Position numbers and translations under genes: made by a program
Shown here: one piece after another, positions 35,815-43,925 of the stretch
Layout of the letters: every line of letters begins with the position of its first letter
Numbering within the stretch: position 1 is the first letter of the stretch
The notes under the pieces: generated by a model
Told to the model about the DNA's origin: nothing
Database searches by the model: none
The model's input: only the letters and a program-made list of their open reading frames with translations
Assembly (NCBI GenBank): GCA_028871475.1
Contig: JAGWMZ010000015.1
Coordinates: 28,811 to 92,810, forward strand
Source of the DNA: Sphingomonadales bacterium
Lineage (GTDB): Bacteria; Pseudomonadota; Alphaproteobacteria; Sphingomonadales; Sphingomonadaceae
Reading direction: 5' to 3'
Length of the DNA stretch: 64,000 nt

Positions 35815-37221
35815 TTACTCCCCTGCCAGGGGGATGGCTGAAACGCTCGATGCAGGCGTGATGCCTGCCGCGCGCTGCGGCACATTGGGCGGCTCGGTTT
35901 CCCCGCGCTCGGGTGGCTTGGCCATGAGGCGCAACACGTAGTAGGTGCCCGCACCAAAAGCGAAGAAATAGACCAGCACAAAAGCCAGCAGGGAGGACGC
36001 GACCGCTGGGGCGGCGAGCGGTGAATGGGAATCAGCCGTGCGTAACAGGCCGTAAACAGTGAAGGGCTGACGACCGACCTCTGTTGTGACCCAACCGGCG
36101 ATCACAGCGATAAACCCGGCAGGGCTCAAGAGGATGGCTGCCCGGTGCAACCAGCGCCACGTATAAAGCCCCTTGCGGGTACGGGCGACAAGGCTCCAGA
36201 GACCCAGCCCCAACACGGCCAGGCCCAGACCGACCATGATCCGAAAGGACCAGAAAACGATCGGCGTGGGCGGCCAACGGTCCTTCGGAAAATCGGATAG
36301 GCCTGGAAGGGCGGCGTGCGGATCATGCTTGAGGATCAGCGAACCGAGATGCGGCACCGACACTTCATAGCGAACGCGCGCTTCGTCATTGTCGGGCAGG
36401 CCGAACAGGATCAAGGGCGCGCCATCCGGGCTCGGATGATAGTCGCCCTCCATGGCAAGGACCTTGGTCGGCTGATGCTCCAGCGTGTTGAGGCCTTGGG
36501 TGTCACCAGCGAAAATCTGGATGGGTGCGACCAGCGCGGCCATCCACATGGCCATCGAAAACATCTTGCGGGCACCTGGATTGGCCCTGTCTCGCAGAAG
36601 GTGCCAAGCGCCGACGCCGCCAACGACCAGCGATGTGGTCAGATAAGCGGCAATGACGGTATGGACGAGGCGGAAGGGAAAGCTGGGATTGAAGATGATC
36701 GGCAGCCAGGAGCCTGCCGGAACGAATTGCCCCTTGGCATTGATCGCATAGCCCACGGGCGTCTGCATCCAGCTGTTGACGCTGATGATCCAGGTGGCGG
36801 AGATCAGCGTTCCAAGTGCGACCATGCAGGTTGCAAAGAAGTGGAGGCCACGCCCGACTTTCGAGATGCCAAAGAGCATGACGCCCAGGAAACCCGCTTC
36901 GAGGAAAAAGGCGGTCAGCACCTCATAGGCCATCAGCGGCCCGATGATTGGGCCTGCCTTGGTGGAGAAGACCGACCAATTGGTGCCGAACTGGTAGGAC
37001 ATGACCAGGCCCGAAACGACGCCCATGCCAAAGGCGACCGCGAAAATCTTGAGCCAGTAGCGGTACAGGTTGGCGTAGACGCCCTTGCCGGTCCTTAGCC
37101 AGGCAGCCTCCAGCACCATGAGAAAACTCGCTAAACCGATCGAGAAGGCAGGGAAAATGAAATGGAAGGAAACCGTGAAAGCGAATTGCGCACGCGCGAG
37201 AATGACCGGGTCCAACATCAT
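35815..37221 (-). CDS. cioA: Cytochrome bd-type (cyanide-insensitive) quinol oxidase subunit I
   Basis: 468 residues, shorter than E. coli CydA because the Q loop is short, as in the CIO branch. ARAQFAFTVSFHFIFPAFSI holds the heme b595 histidine region, FGMGVVSGLVMSYQFGTNWS and LEAGFLGVMLFG are conserved, HTVIAAYLTTSLVVGG holds the b558 His, and MAMWMAALVAPIQIFAGDTQ the Met/quinol region. It binds the three hemes. Located right after the sulfide oxidation genes on the same strand (137-base gap), fitting a sulfide-resistant terminal oxidase. Confidence 0.93.
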   Translation of the reverse strand: MMLDPVILARAQFAFTVSFHFIFPAFSIGLASFLMVLEAAWLRTGKGVYANLYRYWLKIFAVAFGMGVVSGLVMSYQFGTNWSVFSTKAGPIIGPLMAYEVLTAFFLEAGFLGVMLFGISKVGRGLHFFATCMVALGTLISATWIISVNSWMQTPVGYAINAKGQFVPAGSWLPIIFNPSFPFRLVHTVIAAYLTTSLVVGGVGAWHLLRDRANPGARKMFSMAMWMAALVAPIQIFAGDTQGLNTLEHQPTKVLAMEGDYHPSPDGAPLILFGLPDNDEARVRYEVSVPHLGSLILKHDPHAALPGLSDFPKDRWPPTPIVFWSFRIMVGLGLAVLGLGLWSLVARTRKGLYTWRWLHRAAILLSPAGFIAVIAGWVTTEVGRQPFTVYGLLRTADSHSPLAAPAVASSLLAFVLVYFFAFGAGTYYVLRLMAKPPERGETEPPNVPQRAAGITPASSVSAIPLAGE

Positions 37222-37357
37222 GGAAGCATATTTCCTTTCTCGCGCCGGCTGCGACGGGTAACCACCCTATGGAACGCGAGGCACGTGCTAGGGTTTCGCG
37301 CCAGAAGCAGTTGCGATCCATCAGATCGTCGCGGCGAGGTTGCTCAAACTGACGTCA

Positions 37358-38149
37358 TCACAGCGCAGAGGCGCTTTTCCAGAGCATGTAGGCGGCCACG
37401 ACGAAGATCAGCACGGCAAAGACCGTGGTGAGCTTGCCGGTGCCGGACAAACGGCGGGCAATGGCGGTGCCAACCAGTCCGCCAAGGATGCCCCCGGCGA
37501 TGAAGATGCCGGCAAGAGGCCAGTCGATATAGCCGGAGAAGGCGTAATTGGCAGCTGTCGTCAGCCCGAATGCGGTGACTGCGACCAGGCTGGTGCCGAC
37601 CGCGTTGATCATCGGCATGCTGGTCGAAGCGACCAGACCGGGGACGATCAGAAAACCGCCGCCAATCCCGAAAAAGCCCGAGAACAGACCTGTTCCAAGC
37701 CCGTAACTCATCACCTTGGGCGCATTCTCACGGTTGCATTGCGCGCCCTCGATACCCTGGTTCTTGCGACCACGGATCATCAGGATACCCACGGCCACCA
37801 TCACGAGGGCAAAGAGAAACAGCAGCTTCTGGCCGTCAAAGGCCTTGCCCAGCGTCGAACCCGCCAGCGCTCCGAGGATACCGGCGACGGCATAGAGGCC
37901 ACCGCAACGCCATTTGACCGTATGTGCGCGGGCATGACTGGCAAGCCCGGTTGCCGCATTGACCGCGACGGCGAGCGCGCTGGTGCCGATCGCCACATGC
38001 GGGCTGGGCACGCCGACGAGATAGACCATCAGCGGGACGGCGAGGATCGAACCCCCACCGCCCACCAGTCCCAGAGAAAAGCCCACCAACCCGCCTGAAA
38101 GAGCGCCTAGGGCATATTGCATCGTGTCGAGGTGCAAAGCGTCGAGCAT
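37358..38149 (-). CDS. TauE/SafE-family sulfite/sulfur-compound exporter
   Basis: 263 residues, eight helices. GFSLGLVGGGGSILAVPLMV and LFSGFFGIGGGFLIVPGLVA are the two GGG repeats that mark the family. In bigR-type operons this protein exports sulfite formed by persulfide oxidation. It begins two bases after the stop of the Blh-SQR fusion gene. Confidence 0.9.
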   Translation of the reverse strand: MLDALHLDTMQYALGALSGGLVGFSLGLVGGGGSILAVPLMVYLVGVPSPHVAIGTSALAVAVNAATGLASHARAHTVKWRCGGLYAVAGILGALAGSTLGKAFDGQKLLFLFALVMVAVGILMIRGRKNQGIEGAQCNRENAPKVMSYGLGTGLFSGFFGIGGGFLIVPGLVASTSMPMINAVGTSLVAVTAFGLTTAANYAFSGYIDWPLAGIFIAGGILGGLVGTAIARRLSGTGKLTTVFAVLIFVVAAYMLWKSASAL

Positions 38150-38151
38150 GG

Positions 38152-39846
38152 TCAGACGCTCGTCCTGACGTCATCAACCGGCCGGGGGGACGCCAGCCAT
38201 TCGTGGCCCTTGAGCATGCCGTTCCAGTAAATGTAGGGCAGCGCGGCAGACTTCAGCCACCAGCTCAGGCGCTGGGGCTTGGTGCCGTCGATCAGCCATT
38301 TGGGGAAGCTGGGCAACAGTTTGCCGCCATAACCGAATTCGGCGAGGACGATCTTGCCCCGCTCGACAGTCAGGGGGCAGGAACCATAGCCGTTATAACC
38401 CACGCTGGGCGCGCGCTTGGCCAGCATGTCGATCAGATTGACAGCGACGACGGGGGCTTGCTGGCGCGCGGCGGCTGCGGTCTTGGCATTTGATGTAGAA
38501 GCGGCATCGCCCAATCCGAAAACATTGGGATAGCGCACATGTTGCAAGGTAATCTGATCGACTTCGACATAGCCCGCCTCATTGGCAAGCGCGCTCTCCT
38601 TGAGGAAGATCGGCGCCTTCTGCGGAGGGCAGACATGGAGCATGTCGAAGGTTTTCGAGACTTCCCCGGACTTGCCGGCAAAGTAGGCGGTATGTTTGGT
38701 GCCATCCACCGCGATCAGCTTTGATTCAAGCTGAAGGTCGATGCCATAGCCATCGATGTATTGCATCAGCGGCGGCACATAGTCCTTCACGCCGAAGAGC
38801 GCCGGACCGGCATTGTGAAAGGCGACGTTGATGCCGCTCAGGACGCCTGCGCGCTTCCAGTGATCGCAGGACAGGTACATCGCCTTTTGCGGTGCCCCGG
38901 CGCATTTGATCGGCATCGGGGGCTGGGTGAACAGCGCGGTCCCGCCTTTCAGCCGCTGCACGAGATCCCAGGTGTAGGGTGCCGTCTCATAGCTGTAGTT
39001 GGACGTGACCCCATTGCGCCCCAGCGTCTCGCGCAGGCCGGGAATTGCCTCCCAGTCGAGCATGATGCCGGGCGCGACGACCAACGCGCGATAGGCGATC
39101 GCCTGTCCGTCCTCCAGATCGACGAGATTGTCGTCGGGCCGGAAACCGCGCACCGCCGATTTGATCCAATGCACACCGGACGGCATGACCGAGGCCTCGC
39201 TGCGACGGGTGCTTGCCTGCGTGAAGATACCCCCACCCACCATCGTCCAGCCAGGCTGGTAATAGTGCTCTTCGCGCGGTTCGATGATGGCGATGTCGAG
39301 GCTGGAATCGCGCGCCAGAAGCGAGGCGGCTGTGGCTATGCCTGCGGCGCCACCACCCACGATCACCACATCATGGCGGGCCTTGGCGATGCCGTCGCTT
39401 TTCAATGCGTGATCCGCCACAGGGCCTGGCTGAACTTTGCCCAGACGCGGCCTCAGGGTTTCGAGATTATATCCCGCGCTCGAAGTAGTGCTCAGGATGG
39501 CATCGGCAGGCTGCTCACCGGCCTGTGACAACGCCCATAGCGTGGCCGACCTTGTGCCGCTGCGGCAGAAGGCGTGTATTTTTCCAGTCTCGTTCTCGCT
39601 GACCTGAGCAAAACGCTCGACATCGCCCGCACTGACCTCACCCGGTTTGACAGGGATATGCTCGAACCGCAGCCCGGCAGCCTCGGCGTGCTGGCGCAAC
39701 GTGGCGGCATCGGGTTGACCCGCTTCCTCGCCATCGGGGCGATTGCTGATGACAAGGCTGTATCCGGCCTTGGCCAGTGCAGGCAGGTCGCCCAGGTCGA
39801 TCTGTGGGGAGACGGTAAGGGTGGAGGACAGTGTCTTGGGAAACAT
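38152..39846 (-). CDS. Fusion of a Blh-type phosphatase/sulfurtransferase domain with type II sulfide:quinone oxidoreductase
   Basis: 564 residues from ATG 39846 (AGGAG seven bases before; an ATG at 39852 is too close to it). Residues 1-110 form a DUF442/Blh domain with the active loop HAFCRSGTRSATLWAL. From about 150 a flavoprotein follows: VVIVGGGAAGIATAASLLAR, EHYYQPGWTMVGGG, IKCAGAPQKAMYLSCDHW and LHVCPPQKAPIF, the last two carrying the redox cysteines of type II (human SQOR-like) SQR. SQR oxidises sulfide to persulfide and reduces quinone. The neighbours (persulfide dioxygenase-like MBL proteins, TauE, YeeE) complete a sulfide detoxification route. Confidence 0.9.
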   Translation of the reverse strand: MFPKTLSSTLTVSPQIDLGDLPALAKAGYSLVISNRPDGEEAGQPDAATLRQHAEAAGLRFEHIPVKPGEVSAGDVERFAQVSENETGKIHAFCRSGTRSATLWALSQAGEQPADAILSTTSSAGYNLETLRPRLGKVQPGPVADHALKSDGIAKARHDVVIVGGGAAGIATAASLLARDSSLDIAIIEPREEHYYQPGWTMVGGGIFTQASTRRSEASVMPSGVHWIKSAVRGFRPDDNLVDLEDGQAIAYRALVVAPGIMLDWEAIPGLRETLGRNGVTSNYSYETAPYTWDLVQRLKGGTALFTQPPMPIKCAGAPQKAMYLSCDHWKRAGVLSGINVAFHNAGPALFGVKDYVPPLMQYIDGYGIDLQLESKLIAVDGTKHTAYFAGKSGEVSKTFDMLHVCPPQKAPIFLKESALANEAGYVEVDQITLQHVRYPNVFGLGDAASTSNAKTAAAARQQAPVVAVNLIDMLAKRAPSVGYNGYGSCPLTVERGKIVLAEFGYGGKLLPSFPKWLIDGTKPQRLSWWLKSAALPYIYWNGMLKGHEWLASPRPVDDVRTSV

Positions 39847-39848
39847 GG

Positions 39849-40310
39849 TCATGCTCCTGGTCTTGTCTGAGGGGGATTGGGACGAGCAGGATCTGTGAGG
39901 CGGGTCATGATGCGGTGGAGGCCAAAACCAGCCAGCATCGCGATCAGAAAGGGCAGCACACTGGCCGGGACCAGCGCGACATCGGCCAGTGCCGGGCCGG
40001 GGCAAAGGCCGGAGAGGCCCCATCCTATGCCGAACAGCAGTGCGCCGGCGATCAGGCTGATCGTTATGGGCAGGGTTACGGGTTCGTGGAACCGGTCGGC
40101 TGCCACAGGCACCATCATGTTCGCCCTGATCCGCCATGCCACCATCATCGGCAGCATGGCCCCGCCCATGACGAAGGCCAGCGTCGGGTCCCAGCGCCCG
40201 GCAATGTCAAGAAAGCCCAGCACGCGTGCCGGATCGACCATGCCCGACACAGCCAGACCCGCGCCAAACAACACGCCAGCGGCCAATGCAACGACAGGTT
40301 TCGGGTTCAC
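39849..40310 (-). CDS. YeeE/YedE-family membrane protein (DUF6691 half)
   Basis: 153 residues with four helices, starting at GTG 40310, which overlaps the stop of its partner as GTGA. NPKPVVALAAGVLFGAGLAV and GIGWGLSGLCPGPALAD are the conserved motifs, with a membrane cysteine in LCPGP. Paired half-size YeeE/YedE proteins form a channel thought to move thiosulfate or other reduced sulfur. Stop is two bases before the Blh-SQR start. Confidence 0.88.
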   Translation of the reverse strand: MNPKPVVALAAGVLFGAGLAVSGMVDPARVLGFLDIAGRWDPTLAFVMGGAMLPMMVAWRIRANMMVPVAADRFHEPVTLPITISLIAGALLFGIGWGLSGLCPGPALADVALVPASVLPFLIAMLAGFGLHRIMTRLTDPARPNPPQTRPGA

Positions 40311-40744
40311 AGGCCTGCCTCCATCAAGCGAACGACAGCAACCGTGAAAAACCCGGCCAGCATGAAGCTGATGGTCGCGGCCAGCGAACGCGGCGAGAAG
40401 CGGGAAAGGCCGCACACCCCATGGCCGCTGGTGCAGCCGCTGCCCAGGCGTGTCCCAAAGCCAACCAACAGGCCGCCGATGACGAGCGGTACAACGGCAG
40501 TGGGAAAGTGAACCGGCGTGCCGCCTGCAATCCGCGATACGATCCCGGCACCGAGCGGCAGCCCGACCACAAACATCGCTGCAATGGGCCAGGGCGCGCC
40601 GTTGCCAAGACCGATGGCCCTTGCCGCCAGACCGCTGACGCCTGCAATTCGGCCAAGGCCCAGCAGCATCATCGCGGCGGCAAGGCCGATCAATAGGCCT
40701 CCGGCGAAGCCGGCTAGCGGCATGGCTGTCTGCCAGGCCGTCAC
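40307..40744 (-). CDS. YeeE/YedE-family membrane protein (first half)
   Basis: 145 residues from GTG 40744, overlapping the MBL gene stop as GTGA. Four helices; FGTRLGSGCTSGHGVCGLSR is the hallmark with two cysteines lining the sulfur path in YeeE-type thiosulfate transporters. Together with the next gene it makes a complete two-part unit. Confidence 0.9.
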   Translation of the reverse strand: MTAWQTAMPLAGFAGGLLIGLAAAMMLLGLGRIAGVSGLAARAIGLGNGAPWPIAAMFVVGLPLGAGIVSRIAGGTPVHFPTAVVPLVIGGLLVGFGTRLGSGCTSGHGVCGLSRFSPRSLAATISFMLAGFFTVAVVRLMEAGL

Positions 40745-41685
40745 AGCAGGTCCAGCGGGATCTTGAGGTAGCGCGTGCCATTGGCTTCAGGCTCGGGCAA
40801 ATGGCCTGCGCGCATGTTGATCTGGATCGCGGGCAGGATCAGTTTGGGCATGCCCAGCGTCGCGTCGCGCGCGGACCGCATCGCGACAAAGCTGGCCTCG
40901 TCGATGCCGTCATGAACATGGACATTGGCATCGCTCTGGAGGCCGATCGTGGTCTCCCACACATAGGCATCACGGCCCGGAGCCTTGTAGTCATGGCAAA
41001 GGAACACCCGTGCATCGCGCGGCAGGGAGAGCAAGCGCCGGATCGAGCGGTAAAGCTGCCCGGCATCGCCGCCCGGAAAATCGGCCCGCGCCGAGCCGTA
41101 GTCCGGCATGAACAGTGTGTCCCCGCAGAAGACCGCATCACCGATCACATAGGCCAGATCGGCGGGCGTATGGCCGGGGACATGGAGCACGGCCGCGTCG
41201 AGCGTTCCGATGCTGAAGGCGTCGCCATCGTCGAACAGGCGATCGAACTGTGAGCCGTTGCGTTCGAAGGCCGTGCCTTCGTTGAAGATCTTCCCGAAGA
41301 CGTCCTGCACGACCGTGATGGCGCGGCCGATCGCGAGCCGTCCGCCGAGCCGGTCCTGAAGATAGGGTGCCGCCGAGAGGTGATCGGCATGGGCATGGGT
41401 TTCCAGATGCCACCCCACCGTCAGCCCTGCCGCTTCGGCATAGGCGATGACCGCATCGGCCGAGCCGGTGGAGGTGCGCCCCGAGGCCTGATCGAAATCA
41501 AGGACCGAGTCGATGATCGCGGCCGTAAGGGTTTGCGGATCATGGACGACGTGGGTGGCGGTAAAGGTTGCCTCGTCGAAAAAGCTACGCACCACGGGCT
41601 GCGCTTCAGGCCGGGCTTTGCTGGCACGCACAATGGCAACTGCCTGCGCCAGAGCTGAATCGTCGAGGGAGGTGGAAGCTGTCAT
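40741..41685 (-). CDS. MBL-fold hydrolase, persulfide dioxygenase (ETHE1/Blh)-like
   Basis: 314 residues from ATG 41685 (GAGG five bases before). ETHAHADHLSAAPYL is the HxHxDH metal motif, HVPGHTPADLAYVIGD and FCGDTLFMPDYGSARADFPG give the further His and Asp ligands, and HDYKAPGR the last His. These non-heme iron enzymes oxidise glutathione persulfide to sulfite. It leads the five-gene operon ending with tauE. Compared with the paralogue at 42802 it has an N-terminal extension. Confidence 0.88.
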   Translation of the reverse strand: MTASTSLDDSALAQAVAIVRASKARPEAQPVVRSFFDEATFTATHVVHDPQTLTAAIIDSVLDFDQASGRTSTGSADAVIAYAEAAGLTVGWHLETHAHADHLSAAPYLQDRLGGRLAIGRAITVVQDVFGKIFNEGTAFERNGSQFDRLFDDGDAFSIGTLDAAVLHVPGHTPADLAYVIGDAVFCGDTLFMPDYGSARADFPGGDAGQLYRSIRRLLSLPRDARVFLCHDYKAPGRDAYVWETTIGLQSDANVHVHDGIDEASFVAMRSARDATLGMPKLILPAIQINMRAGHLPEPEANGTRYLKIPLDLL

Positions 41686-41706
41686 ATCTGCCTCGAAACA
41701 ATTTAT

Positions 41707-41729
41707 CACTTACTATGTTCCAGTAAGTG
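41707..41729. promoter_or_regulatory. Candidate ArsR/BigR-type operator in divergent promoter
   Basis: Perfect 8-bp inverted half sites CACTTACT and AGTAAGTG separated by seven bases (ATGTTCC), in an AT-rich stretch between the MBL operon (start 41685) and the peroxiredoxin-arsR genes (start 41775). Spacing and position are typical for an ArsR-family dimer site controlling both directions. Confidence 0.6.
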
Positions 41730-41774
41730 TGTATCCAAATTGCGCTCTTGAGTCAAACAGGCGAGACAGGTGCC

Positions 41775-42440
41775 ATGAGTGATGATGTGAAGACCAGCGA
41801 GGCGCGCGCGGCAGGCGCCTCCCTGCGCCTTGGACAGCAGGCCCCTGAATTTACCGCAAGAAGCACCAAGGGTTTGGTCCGACTGTCCGATTTTCGTGGG
41901 CGCTGGCTGGTGTTGTTTTCCCACCCTGCCGACTTCACGCCGGTTTGCACCAGCGAGTTCGTGGCCATCGCGCGGGCGGCAAAGGCCTTCGAGAGCCTGG
42001 ACTGCGCGCTGATGGCCTTGTCAGTGGACAGCCTGTTCTCGCATCTGGCCTGGATCAGGGCGATTCACGACCGTTTCGATGTCGCCATCGACTTCCCGAT
42101 TCTCGAAGATCCGACGCTGGAGATCGGCCGCGCCTATGGCATGGTGGGGGCCGAGGATATGGATGCCTCTGCGGTGCGGATGACCTATTTCCTCGACCCG
42201 GAGGGCTTTGTGCGTGCAACGACCTGCTATCCGGCGAGTGTCGGGCGTTCAGTGGACGAGATGCTCAGGATGGTCGCAGCGCTTCAGCGCGTTCATGGGG
42301 GCGAGGTCCTGGCCCCGGAAGGCTGGCATCCTGGCTGCGACCTGCTGCGTTTGCCGCCGCAGTCGGTGGAGGCTGTGCTGTCCTCACAGGATGCGACGAG
42401 TTGGTTCTATTGTCCGGTCGCCGATGGAGGCCAACGATGA
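41775..42440 (+). CDS. Peroxiredoxin, AhpC/Prx6 type
   Basis: 221 residues. VLFSHPADFTPVCTSEFVAI holds the peroxidatic Cys in the PxxxTxxC motif; FPILEDPTLEIGRAYGM and RMTYFLDPEGFVRATTCYPA follow, and the C-terminal extension marks the Prx6 branch. WHPGCDLLRLP has another Cys that could resolve. It reduces peroxides and perhaps persulfides. Its stop overlaps the arsR start, so they form one unit divergent to the sulfide operon. Confidence 0.9.
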   Translation: MSDDVKTSEARAAGASLRLGQQAPEFTARSTKGLVRLSDFRGRWLVLFSHPADFTPVCTSEFVAIARAAKAFESLDCALMALSVDSLFSHLAWIRAIHDRFDVAIDFPILEDPTLEIGRAYGMVGAEDMDASAVRMTYFLDPEGFVRATTCYPASVGRSVDEMLRMVAALQRVHGGEVLAPEGWHPGCDLLRLPPQSVEAVLSSQDATSWFYCPVADGGQR

Positions 42441-42805
42441 CCGCTCCTGCCGATCTTGAGGAACAGGCCGAATTGCTGCGTGTACTGGGTCACGGCGTGC
42501 GTCTGGCGCTGTTGGCCAGCCTGATCTCAGGCGAGCGATCCGTGGGCGAAATCGAAACCCAGACCGGAGTTGGTCAACCTGCTCTGTCTCAGCAGCTCGG
42601 TATCTTGCGCAAGGCGGGTCTGGTGCTCACGCGGAGGGAGGCCAAGCTCGTCTTTTATCGGATCGATCATGCCCGGATTGCACTCGTCAGCGGGTTGCTG
42701 GACCGTTTTGCCGGAACGGTCATCGTGCCAAAAAGGCGAGCGGATGACCCATTCCTGCGCGGCAGTACCGCAGCCACCTTCGCTCGTGTGGGGCGGACCG
42801 CTTAG
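42437..42805 (+). CDS. ArsR-family repressor, BigR/SqrR-like but without cysteines
   Basis: 122 residues. AELLRVLGHGVRLALLASLI, SGERSVGEIETQTGVGQPAL and SQQLGILRKAGLVLTRREAK are the winged helix of the BigR/SqrR group. Members sense persulfides through two cysteines, one in the RL-x-LVC helix and one near the C-terminal helix (FCA). Here both positions are alanine (A27 and A92) and the protein has no cysteine at all. It probably represses the divergent sulfide operon but must sense by another route. ATGA overlap with the peroxiredoxin gene. Confidence 0.85.
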   Translation: MTAPADLEEQAELLRVLGHGVRLALLASLISGERSVGEIETQTGVGQPALSQQLGILRKAGLVLTRREAKLVFYRIDHARIALVSGLLDRFAGTVIVPKRRADDPFLRGSTAATFARVGRTA

Positions 42806-43692
42806 CGCGCAGGGGGCGTGAAATAGTCGAGGGGAATGCGCAGGAAGGCTCGGCCGCAGGCCTCGAGCTCTGGCAGCCGACCACCTCGTATATTCACCTG
42901 AAGCGCATGAAGCATCAGTTTGGGCAGCGGCAAGGTCGCATCCCGCTTCTCACGCAAGGCAACGAATTCGGCCTCTGTCCTATTGCCACCAACATGGATG
43001 TTGTCTTTACGCTGCTCTTCGACGGTTGCCATCTCCCGTGGCTCCCTGCCGTTGGGGCCATAGTCATGACCCACAAACAGCTGCGTCTCCGGGTCAAGCG
43101 CCAGGATCGAGCGAATTGAGCGATAAAGCGCCTGCGCATCGCCGCGAGGAAAATCGGCCCGTGAGGTGCCCGCATCGGGCATCATCAAGGTATCATGCAC
43201 AAAGGCGCAGCCCGGCCCGATATAAGTCACCGAAGCCAGCGTATGGCCCGGCGAGAGCATCACCCGCAGACGTGAATTGCCAAGCATGATCTCGTCACCA
43301 TCCGCCAACAGACGATCCCACTGCGATCCGTCCGTTGGCAAATCAGGGAGGCAATAGATGCCCTTCCACAGGGCCTGCACTTCACGAACCTTCTCGCCGA
43401 TGGCGGTACGGGCCCCGAGTTTCCCCGCCAGATATGGCGCTGCGGAGAAGTGATCGGCATGAGGATGGGTATCGAGCACCCAGATGACCTTCAGGCCGGA
43501 TTCAAGCACATGGTTTAGCAGAAGGTCGGCATTTTGCGTGGATGTGGCGCCCGCCATCACATCAAAATCAAGCACGGGATCGATGATGACGGCTTGGGCC
43601 GAGGCATCGTCGCTCAGTACATATTGGAAGCTGCCGGTCGTCTTGTCATAAAGCGAGCTGATCGTGCAGCTCTGGGCATGAAAGGTGTGCAT
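42802..43692 (-). CDS. MBL-fold hydrolase, persulfide dioxygenase-like, second copy
   Basis: 296 residues from ATG 43692 with AAGGAGG five bases before it. DTHPHADHFSAAPYLAGKLG holds the HxHxDH motif, LSPGHTLASVTYIG and FVHDTLMMPDAGTSRADFP the other ligands, and GHDYGPNGR the last His. It is a shorter paralogue of the protein at 40741, read toward arsR with four bases overlap of the ends. Two such enzymes in one cluster may differ in substrate. Confidence 0.88.
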   Translation of the reverse strand: MHTFHAQSCTISSLYDKTTGSFQYVLSDDASAQAVIIDPVLDFDVMAGATSTQNADLLLNHVLESGLKVIWVLDTHPHADHFSAAPYLAGKLGARTAIGEKVREVQALWKGIYCLPDLPTDGSQWDRLLADGDEIMLGNSRLRVMLSPGHTLASVTYIGPGCAFVHDTLMMPDAGTSRADFPRGDAQALYRSIRSILALDPETQLFVGHDYGPNGREPREMATVEEQRKDNIHVGGNRTEAEFVALREKRDATLPLPKLMLHALQVNIRGGRLPELEACGRAFLRIPLDYFTPPAR

Positions 43693-43925
43693 CCAGGCCT
43701 CCTTCGAACTTTGCCATTGGCCTCGCAAGGCTCATCAGCTACAACAATTGTGTAATCGATAGGTTGCATGGTTCGTTCATGAGGCGCTGGCATGGAGTCC
43801 CCCACGCCACTACCTGTTTATATGCGCCCCGATGGCCACCTGCTGGTCTGCGCCGACATGCCGCTATTGATGGATCAATAGAAACCACCCCGATCGCCGG
43901 CAATGCGGCGACCAGGGCAGCAGCA

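Noticed and set aside
43792..43881. 29-residue frame MESPTPLPVYMRPD...
   Set aside because: Short, no ribosome site, no recognisable family; chance frame or tiny remnant.
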